This document shows, in pieces, positions 58,503 through 64,000 of a DNA stretch of 64,000 bases; within the stretch, counting starts at the first letter, position 1; each line of letters starts with the position of its first letter. Position numbers and translations under genes: made by a program. Origin of the DNA: a virus. The stretch spans positions 1 to 64,000 of the IMG/VR virus record IMGVR_UViG_3300034198_015519, one strand, 5' to 3'. The notes under the pieces are model-generated. The model saw nothing but the letters and a program-made list of their open reading frames with translations, was not told where the DNA came from and ran no database searches.

Positions 58503-60191
58503 ATGCCAAATACAATAAAATATTCAACAACAGGAGACACATTTTCATTAAAGAAAGGTAATTTCTTTATTGGTACTGGTGATGTCGGTAAAGGCCCATC
58601 AAATGTTACAAAAACATACAATGGGGTTAGTCCTGTCGTTAGTGGGTATACTGTATATCAATATAATGCAAGTCAAGAAAGTAATATAAGTTTTTATTCG
58701 GCAAATAACGATGCGGAATTGATAACATTTACAAATAATTTAGCGGGACAAACATTTACGGGAATAACCCAATGCTTGAATTGGTATGCAACGCAAACAA
58801 ATAATGTTTGTGTAAATAAGGATTATGAATCTATAGTCACAAATGGGTTGGTGTTAAATCTTGACGCAGGATTTACACCATCATATTCGAGATCGGGAAC
58901 AACCTTGTATGATTTATCCTATAGTGGAAATAATGGTACACTAACTAATGGACCGACTTATAACCCAACCAAAGGTGGATCAATCGTGTTTGATGGTGTT
59001 GATGATATAATTACAGTATCGGATAGTAATTCATTAGATATTGCAAACAACATATCGGTAGATTGTTGGTTTTATCCCACCAGTTATAGGACAGATACTT
59101 ACTCTATAAATTTTTTAAAGAAATATAACGGAACATTAGACGGTAATTTCCAATTATACTTTGCAGGAACATATAGCCCAAATATAATAAGAGTATTAGC
59201 AACTAGAGGAGGTGTATGGGGAATTGTTTCTCCTGATAGTGGGGTTATTCCATTAAATCAATGGTGTAACGTAGTATGGACATATTCTAACGGAGGGAGA
59301 CTTTATATTAATGGGGTTTCTCAGGGTAATCCTGTTGGTTCTGGTAATTTATCAACTAATACCTATAATTTACAAATAGGTGATGACCTTATTGGTAATA
59401 TTTCAACAACCAAAATCTACAATAGAGAAATATCCTCAACGGAAGTTTTACAAAACTACCAAGCACAATTCCCAAGATTCTTGGGTGAAAACATAGTGAC
59501 AAATGGATTGGTTAATTATTTGGATGCGGGATATGGTGTGTCATATCCCGGTACAGGTACAACTTGGAATAACATTAGTGGAGTGAGCGGAGGTACCGGA
59601 ACATTAACAAATGGTCCAACATATAGTACAGATGGCGGAGGGTCTATAGTTTTTGATGGAGTTGATGATTATGTCACAAACATAGGAACTACGTCAACAT
59701 TTTCGTTCATACAAAATACGGGTATTTTTACAATCAGTGCCTGGGTTAAACTTAGTGATTTAACAACCGCAAGATATTTTATGGGTAATAATGATGGAAC
59801 TGCCGGTTCTAAAGGATTCTATTTAGGTCATTCTGCCACTTCTGGAAGATTGTGGTTGTCAATAACGTATGGGACTTCAGGTCAATTTACTCTTAATCAA
59901 ACTAAAAATAATTTTTTCACTGATAATAATTGGGTGCTTGTTACTTGTGTTGGGAATGGGACGAATTGTCAATTTTATAAAAATGGAATTTCGTTTGATA
60001 CCCCTAATAATTTTGGTACCTTTTCAACAGGAGATAGTGCAAGAGTTTTAGGTGTTGGCAGAATTAACAACACATCGGTGAGTAACTATTGGAGTGGTAA
60101 TGTTGCGTTAACTCAGATTTATAATCGACCTCTAAGTAGTAATGAGGTTCTACAAAACTATAACGCTCAAAAATCAAGATTTGGATTATAA
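58503..60191 (+). CDS. second receptor-binding protein with two LamG domains
   Basis: 562 residues, starting 3 bases after the previous stop. The N-terminus (MPNTIKYSTTGDTFSLKKGNFFIGTGDVGKGP) aligns with that of 56476. Two LamG-like domains follow, at about 117-316 and 336-560, each with KGGSIVFDGVDD or GGGSIVFDGVDDYV, NISVDCWFYPTS or FTISAWVKLS, and a closing IYNREISSTEVLQNYQ or IYNRPLSSNEVLQNYN. So the two genes share the attachment end and differ in binding domains. A fibrinogen-C domain is absent here. Confidence 0.88.
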   Translation: MPNTIKYSTTGDTFSLKKGNFFIGTGDVGKGPSNVTKTYNGVSPVVSGYTVYQYNASQESNISFYSANNDAELITFTNNLAGQTFTGITQCLNWYATQTNNVCVNKDYESIVTNGLVLNLDAGFTPSYSRSGTTLYDLSYSGNNGTLTNGPTYNPTKGGSIVFDGVDDIITVSDSNSLDIANNISVDCWFYPTSYRTDTYSINFLKKYNGTLDGNFQLYFAGTYSPNIIRVLATRGGVWGIVSPDSGVIPLNQWCNVVWTYSNGGRLYINGVSQGNPVGSGNLSTNTYNLQIGDDLIGNISTTKIYNREISSTEVLQNYQAQFPRFLGENIVTNGLVNYLDAGYGVSYPGTGTTWNNISGVSGGTGTLTNGPTYSTDGGGSIVFDGVDDYVTNIGTTSTFSFIQNTGIFTISAWVKLSDLTTARYFMGNNDGTAGSKGFYLGHSATSGRLWLSITYGTSGQFTLNQTKNNFFTDNNWVLVTCVGNGTNCQFYKNGISFDTPNNFGTFSTGDSARVLGVGRINNTSVSNYWSGNVALTQIYNRPLSSNEVLQNYNAQKSRFGL

Positions 60192-60192
60192 C

Positions 60193-60200
60193 TATTTATA
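60193..60200 (+). promoter_or_regulatory. TATTTATA box
   Basis: 4 bases before the ATG at 60205. Confidence 0.4.
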
Positions 60201-60204
60201 AAAT

Positions 60205-60480
60205 ATGGAAACACAATTACAAGATTACGAAAACAGAGAATTCATGATATTTAACGTATCGGAATTAGAACAGATTGACTTCGCACAAGTATTGGAGACA
60301 TCTGAAGAGACCGTTAGAAAATCGGTTGATGAAACAAAAACATTCGTTAAGTGGGACGGTGTAATGCCGGAATGTGTATCTAATCTAACTACAAAAGACG
60401 GTCCTTACACTTATGAGGAAATATTGGTTATTTTGGCAACATCAGAATGGACAGACCCTAATCCACCAATGGGGGGTTAA
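60205..60480 (+). CDS. hypothetical acidic protein
   Basis: 91 residues, acidic, with a helix (SEETVRKSVDETKTFVKWDG) and a Pro-rich end (WTDPNPPMGG). No leader. It follows the receptor-binding genes by 13 bases and could be a fibre-assembly helper. No family was recognised. Confidence 0.7.
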   Translation: METQLQDYENREFMIFNVSELEQIDFAQVLETSEETVRKSVDETKTFVKWDGVMPECVSNLTTKDGPYTYEEILVILATSEWTDPNPPMGG

Positions 60481-60539
60481 TTTAAAATTAAAATATTTAT
60501 ATGAAATTCATTAATGAATGTATTTTTTTAAGCATATAG

Positions 60540-60547
60540 TATATTTA
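60540..60547 (+). promoter_or_regulatory. TATTTATA box, distant from start
   Basis: About 40 bases before the ATG at 60589. Confidence 0.35.
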
Positions 60548-60588
60548 TATGTAAAAGATAATAAAAACAATAAAAATAAAACTAAATT

Positions 60589-61077
60589 ATGAAAAAAATT
60601 ATTAGACTAACGGAATCAGATTTAACAAGAATCGTTAAACGAGTTATCGAAGAACAAAAAACACAACCTATCGTTGATGCTGGATATAGCCGAGACATGC
60701 AAGGTTACGCTATTGCGTTATCACAACCAACAGTAGCTCCTGGTTCTGGACACAGAGGTGTTGCTACAGCACAAGTTAAATTCAACGGTATGAGAATTAA
60801 AAATAATGGTGAAGTTGTAGTTAAAGGTGGTATCGTACTTTACGCTGGATGTGGAAAAGAGATTGATGGTGTAAGTCAAAACCCTGCTAACTTAAGCCCA
60901 AGAAGTTCTGCTGACCTTTTTGAAGGTGGTAGTACATACGTATTCTCAAAAGGTGGTGCTATTGATAAAGCGGTAAGAGCGTACTGTGATTCAAAAGGAC
61001 AACCAAGTTCTCCATCTGCAGGATCACCTATGAATGTTGTTGCTGGAGCAAAAGAAGCAATGGCTTTAGTAAAATAA
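60589..61077 (+). CDS. leader-tagged protein, likely abundant
   Basis: 162 residues. The leader MKKIIRLTESDLTRIVKR is the clearest copy of the IIRLTES class and ends in V-I-E-E-Q at residues 19-23. The mature part is a Gly/Ala/Val-rich beta domain (VKFNGMRIKNNGEVVVKGGI) with two Cys, then a helical end (AAAKEAMALVK-like). Codon use shifts to preferred forms (GCT, GGT, GTT) compared with its neighbours, suggesting a highly expressed structural or internal protein. Ends at a strong terminator. Confidence 0.85.
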   Translation: MKKIIRLTESDLTRIVKRVIEEQKTQPIVDAGYSRDMQGYAIALSQPTVAPGSGHRGVATAQVKFNGMRIKNNGEVVVKGGIVLYAGCGKEIDGVSQNPANLSPRSSADLFEGGSTYVFSKGGAIDKAVRAYCDSKGQPSSPSAGSPMNVVAGAKEAMALVK

Positions 61078-61100
61078 GTTAAAATTTTAAATAAATAAAA

Positions 61101-61127
61101 AAACCCTCCATAAGAGGGTTTTTTTAT
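61101..61127. terminator. bidirectional terminator
   Basis: AAACCCTC-CATAA-GAGGGTTT with T run, between the convergent tagged and secreted genes. Confidence 0.9.
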
Positions 61128-61129
61128 TT

Positions 61130-61573
61130 CTATTTGTTAAAGACTGCTGCGTATGTCTTATTAGACTCTTTAAAGACAACTACCAAATCAACATCTGTTG
61201 TGGTAACTTTATTGATAACCAAAGTCATTTTACCAAAGTCCTCAGTATTAACATCGAATTTGATGAACTTTGGTGTTTCAACTAAGTTTGTGATTGTACT
61301 CACATCTTCTTTACGGTCTTCAGTTCCGTTCTCCAAAGATACGTAGTTGTGTGTGAAAGTTTTAGTTTCCAAATTAATGGTGTAGTGATTGAAACCGTTT
61401 GAAGAAAAGGTAGTACCAAGATTTTTACCTTTTAACACATCTTCAGACTTCATGTTTTTACCTGTAATGTCGTAGTAGTCAAACCCGTATACACTAAAAA
61501 AGTTGTATTGTTTTTGTGCATTTAATGAAAGTGAGAATAAAAAGACGAATGTTGCAACGATTAAATTTTTCAT
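61130..61573 (-). CDS. small secreted protein
   Basis: 147 residues with a clear signal peptide (MKNLIVATFVFLFSLSLNAQ) and a mature beta-rich domain (SVYGFDYYDITGKNMKSEDV ... DVDLVVVFKESNKTYAAVFN). No known family. The ending LNAQ matches Bacteroidota signal-peptidase I sites. With 20138 and 24919 it is the third predicted exported protein in the window. Confidence 0.8.
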   Translation of the reverse strand: MKNLIVATFVFLFSLSLNAQKQYNFFSVYGFDYYDITGKNMKSEDVLKGKNLGTTFSSNGFNHYTINLETKTFTHNYVSLENGTEDRKEDVSTITNLVETPKFIKFDVNTEDFGKMTLVINKVTTTDVDLVVVFKESNKTYAAVFNK

Positions 61574-61668
61574 ATACTTTTTTTTTAAAGGGTTTATAAA
61601 TGATTACACTACAAAGATATTGTTTTTATTTAGATTTCCAAAGGTTTTTAAAAATATATTTGTTTTTT

Positions 61669-61704
61669 TTTAAAAAAATAAAACCCCATCCGAAGATGAG
61701 GTTT
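61669..61704 (-). terminator. terminator of the tmRNA
   Basis: Minus strand: CCTCATC-TTCG-GATGGGG then a long T run. Confidence 0.85.
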
Positions 61705-61709
61705 AAAAT

Positions 61710-62107
61710 TGGTGGAGGTGCGGGGACTCGAACCCCGGTCCAGCCTATCCTGTCAGATAAGGACTACACGTTTAGGTCAAGGTTTGTCATACCTTCCGAA
61801 ATATCTGAGTTTTCACACCGCTCAGCGACGGTGGTAGTTCTTACGGGGAACCACACCCGTTTTTGTTTCTTTTTGGGTAGAAACCACACCTTAAAGACTT
61901 CTGTTGCTAGGTTATGTGTCCACCGACCCCCCGTTGCCGTACTTAAATTAAGCTACAGTAACTTCTTGAGTTGAGATAAGTCCCAAAGTCTCAAGGTTGT
62001 TCAAAACGTTGCCGTCTAAAAAAATAAACCAGTTTTTAAGGAGATTAGTTCAGTCCCCACGTGCCCTTATTCCTCAGCCAATACCTGTCAAATCCAAAAA
62101 CACCCCC
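61710..62107 (-). ncRNA. ssrA: tmRNA
   Basis: 398 bases on the minus strand. The 5' end GGGGGTG (62107-62101) pairs with CACCTCC before a genome-encoded ACCA end at 61710, giving a seven-pair acceptor stem with the G3-U pair that alanyl-tRNA synthetase recognises. The 5' region continues GTTTTTGGATTTGACAGG, matching the conserved tmRNA start (E. coli: GATTCTGGATTCGACGGG). The T arm is GGGGTTCGAGTCCCC. The tag region is preceded by TAGAC (E. coli TAGTC) and reads from a GGC resume codon at 62013 to a TAA at 61948: 21 codons, beginning GNVLNN and ending QEVTVA. Tag length and ending differ from the common short ALAA-type tags. Confidence 0.95.
61948..62013 (-). other. tmRNA tag reading frame
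   Basis: GGC resume codon at 62013-62011, 21 sense codons, TAA at 61950-61948. The other two frames stop within four or nine codons. Confidence 0.85.
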
Positions 62108-62126
62108 ATACTTTCAAAGAACTATT

Positions 62127-62158
62127 GTAAAGATAGTATAAAACTTTATATTAAACAA
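62127..62158 (-). promoter_or_regulatory. host-type promoter candidate for the tmRNA
   Basis: Minus strand: ATTG, 20 bases, TATCTTTAC (62135-62127), ending 19 bases before the mature 5' end. A short precursor leader would be removed by RNase P. Confidence 0.5.
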
Positions 62159-62160
62159 TA

Positions 62161-62168
62161 TATTTATA
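62161..62168 (+). promoter_or_regulatory. TATTTATA box
   Basis: 5 bases before the ATG at 62174. Confidence 0.45.
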
Positions 62169-62173
62169 AATAT

Positions 62174-63310
62174 ATGAAAAAAATTTTAAGGATTTTTGAA
62201 CAAGAAGAAGAAGAGTTAAACGACTTTCAAAAAATTCTTGCACTTAATAAAAGAAAAATAAGCCCTAGTGAAGTTGAGTTTTATAATTCTGAAGGTAACG
62301 ATTTTAGCAATATAATCACTGTAGAACAAGACGGTTTAATGTTTACTTTTGATGGGTTAGAGGAGTATTTAAGATTCTTTTTTCCTGATTATTATTCTGA
62401 AGAAAATACTGATGGATATTATGAAGCGGGTTATTACGATTCTATGTACCGTGGAAATTGGACTTGGGATTTTGATGATAGATCTTATGATGACTGGAGA
62501 GAGGGTATTATTGTTGAAGCTTTAAACTCAGACCATTTACAAATTATTTACGATGTTGCAAAAATTATTCAACCAGGTCTTTTAAAATCTTTTGATGTGG
62601 GTAATGATAAAAAATTAAAAATAAATAACCCTGAAAATGTGTGCTCATTTTTAGAACAGGTGGATAATAGAATATCTGATGATTTAACGGGTACTTGGGT
62701 AGATGCTAGTGTTGCTGCGGTTGATGGTGAAGTTGGAAAATATATTGAGGATACTTATTGTAATTGTTTAACCCCTGTTGGTATTGAAAGGTATTCTGAA
62801 AAGTATTGTTTTTGGAAATATAAATTACATTGGGGAGATGCGATTATGTTATATCCTCGTTTTGGTACTGAAGAAGACAATCTTCTTGATTTATTATTTA
62901 TGGCAATTGAAAAAGAACCCATATCCCACTTACCTGAATATTATGAAATACAATATAATATTTGGAATAATGAAGAGTTTGATGCTTCGTTTATCCACAA
63001 CGCCGATAACGATTTAGAAAACTTTAGAGACAGAGTACTTGAGGATGCTAATGATGAGACTATGAAAAAATATTTTTCGATAATTGATAAAATTAACTCA
63101 ACAATCGGATTTGACCAGTATGTTAAAATACCAAATAGTGATGTTACACTAATGGTTAAAAGTGTTGATAAAGAAACCCTAAAAGTGAAATACGCACTTA
63201 CTAACAGAAAAACATATATTACCAAATACGGAGAGTCTTATACTGACGATATCCTAAATATGGTTTACAACGAAAGTTTATTTAACCCAATGGATTATAG
63301 AAAAAATTAA
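62174..63310 (+). CDS. hypothetical protein with short leader
   Basis: 378 residues from the ATG at 62174; a longer frame to 61997 would run through the tmRNA and is rejected. The N-terminus MKKILRIFEQEEEELNDFQ is a basic hydrophobic helix ending in I-F-E-Q. The protein is acidic and aromatic, with a Trp/Asp/Tyr-rich region at about 80-120 (YDSMYRGNWTWDFDDRSYDDW) and otherwise helical. The same I-F-E-Q form occurs in no other gene here, so its place in the leader set is uncertain. Its stop overlaps the convergent metallopeptidase gene. Confidence 0.75.
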   Translation: MKKILRIFEQEEEELNDFQKILALNKRKISPSEVEFYNSEGNDFSNIITVEQDGLMFTFDGLEEYLRFFFPDYYSEENTDGYYEAGYYDSMYRGNWTWDFDDRSYDDWREGIIVEALNSDHLQIIYDVAKIIQPGLLKSFDVGNDKKLKINNPENVCSFLEQVDNRISDDLTGTWVDASVAAVDGEVGKYIEDTYCNCLTPVGIERYSEKYCFWKYKLHWGDAIMLYPRFGTEEDNLLDLLFMAIEKEPISHLPEYYEIQYNIWNNEEFDASFIHNADNDLENFRDRVLEDANDETMKKYFSIIDKINSTIGFDQYVKIPNSDVTLMVKSVDKETLKVKYALTNRKTYITKYGESYTDDILNMVYNESLFNPMDYRKN

Positions 63311-64000
63311 TATTTTTTAAGTAATCTTTCTTTAATTATTTCATATAAGTAAACTAAATCGTCGTCATTTATAAACATGACATTATTGTCAAACGGATCC
63401 ATAATTGTTATTCCGTCTTTATTTTCCTCAACGTCAAGAGTCTCCAACTGGTGAAAAAACACATCATCTTCGTCTTCTTCGACTTCATCATCAAAAAGAG
63501 TGTTAAAAATTGTGTTTTTTGTGTAAACGATAGGTTTGTATTCGTATTGGTATTTATTTAATCCCAAGATGAATACCATATTTTTACCAGCCTCGATAGC
63601 ACGTTCTACATCATCAATAGAAATAAATTCTTCTTTTGTGTGCATGTTGTAGTAACCACAAGACATGTTAATACAAGAAACGTCAACCTTTTTCTTTAAT
63701 TGTGAAACGTCAGTATAAGGGTGAGATTGAACCAACATTTCATTTCCAAAAGCATTTTCAATAACTGAAATACTTTTTTCAAAGAATTCACTATCACGTT
63801 CAAACAAACGAACCCCCGAGCAAATCTCGGTAATTAAGTGATTACCAGGAGCATCGTATTGCGTGATATAACCAACATCTTCTAAAAATGAAACGTCACA
63901 TTTTGAAGACCCGTGGCAACCGGTTTCTTCAGATACGAATAAACCAACTTTTACTTTATCTAATTGTTTAAGTAATTCTAAACAAATGAAAATTCCACAT
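63307..64000 (-). CDS. M20/M42-like metallopeptidase, N-terminal part outside the window
   Basis: The frame stays open on the minus strand to base 64000, so an internal ATG at 63807 is not the start. The visible 231 or so residues include VGLFVSEETGCHGSSKCDVS, a form of the EE(V/T)GxxGS catalytic segment of M20/M42 aminopeptidase-type enzymes, then DAPGNHLITEICSG, HPYTDVSQLKKKVDVSCINM and SCGYYNMHTKEEFISIDDVE, the family's C-terminal metal-ligand and oligomer region. It probably hydrolyses peptides released by host or virion protein processing. The gene converges with the preceding one, sharing stop bases. Confidence 0.8.
   Translation of the reverse strand, partial: CGIFICLELLKQLDKVKVGLFVSEETGCHGSSKCDVSFLEDVGYITQYDAPGNHLITEICSGVRLFERDSEFFEKSISVIENAFGNEMLVQSHPYTDVSQLKKKVDVSCINMSCGYYNMHTKEEFISIDDVERAIEAGKNMVFILGLNKYQYEYKPIVYTKNTIFNTLFDDEVEEDEDDVFFHQLETLDVEENKDGITIMDPFDNNVMFINDDDLVYLYEIIKERLLKKY

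Noticed and set aside
61600-61974. A 124-residue + strand frame
   Set aside because: It is antisense to the tmRNA and its terminator.
1914-62168. Reading TATTTAT as a ribosome-binding element
   Set aside because: It is missing before operon-internal genes, and its distance to the ATG varies from 3 to more than 50 bases, which fits a promoter better; A-rich Bacteroidota start contexts explain translation without it.
61997-62173. 59-residue N-terminal extension of the 62174 gene
   Set aside because: It would run through the 5' part of the tmRNA and the promoter box; the ATG at 62174 restores a normal start.

Overview
This 64 kb window reads as part of the genome of a large tailed bacteriophage of a Bacteroidota (probably Flavobacteriia-like) host. 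The evidence is the content: AT-rich, tightly packed small genes with few recognisable relatives, phage peptidoglycan-degrading enzymes (GH19 endolysin, NlpC/P60, an M15 peptidase, LysM), giant repeat fibres, LamG-type receptor-binding proteins, and host-flavoured features such as type IX secretion sorting domains and Bacteroidota-style promoters. No capsid, portal, terminase or polymerase gene was recognised, so the phage assignment is inference from context.

Layout. 1-970: end of a protein with a sorting-domain-like tail, then two related small genes. 1023-1936: a gene-free stretch full of palindromes and short iterated motifs. 1937-3188: one small gene, one small membrane protein, then a second gene-poor stretch with a diverged direct repeat. 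3189-19325: mostly small acidic proteins on the + strand in short transcription units separated by strong GC-stem terminators, with recognisable SlyD-type FKBP, GNAT, SAP-like, LysM, CxxCxGxG zinc-finger, ferritin-like and short UvrC proteins. 19455-25551: NlpC/P60 protein, a secreted 743-residue protein with a type-B T9SS sorting domain, GH19 endolysin, a 523-residue protein and a secreted CAP-like protein. 25621-36244: probable virion proteins, several long and multidomain. 36400-47290: tail-fibre locus with a BppU-like anchor protein, two giant Gly-Ser-Ser/Thr repeat proteins (1713 and 1305 residues) and a Pro-Thr-rich protein. 47295-56419: a minus-strand operon of five glycan-modifying genes. 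56476-60480: a pair of related LamG-containing receptor-binding proteins with small partner genes. 60589-64000: tagged protein, secreted protein, a complete tmRNA (minus strand), a further protein and a truncated metallopeptidase.

Three system-level patterns stand out. First, about twenty otherwise unrelated proteins begin with a short charged helical leader ending in hydrophobic-X-Glu (for example a KxIRLTES core followed by ISE-Q). This has the form of a prohead targeting and cleavage peptide like that of T4 internal proteins, and would define a large set of packaged or injected proteins. Second, the minus-strand operon carries a GT4 enzyme fused to a TibC/AAH-type autotransporter O-heptosyltransferase domain with all four iron-finger cysteines, next to fibres holding many hundreds of Ser/Thr residues; this suggests a phage-encoded fibre O-glycosylation system. 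Third, a TATTTAT(A/T/C) box lies a few bases to about 17 bases before the first gene of most transcription units and is absent before operon-internal genes; it is a candidate phage late promoter, often placed so that the mRNA would be leaderless. A second, host-like promoter form (TTG or TTTG, 19-20 bases, TATCTTTAC-like) precedes the tmRNA, the glycosylation operon and two small genes.
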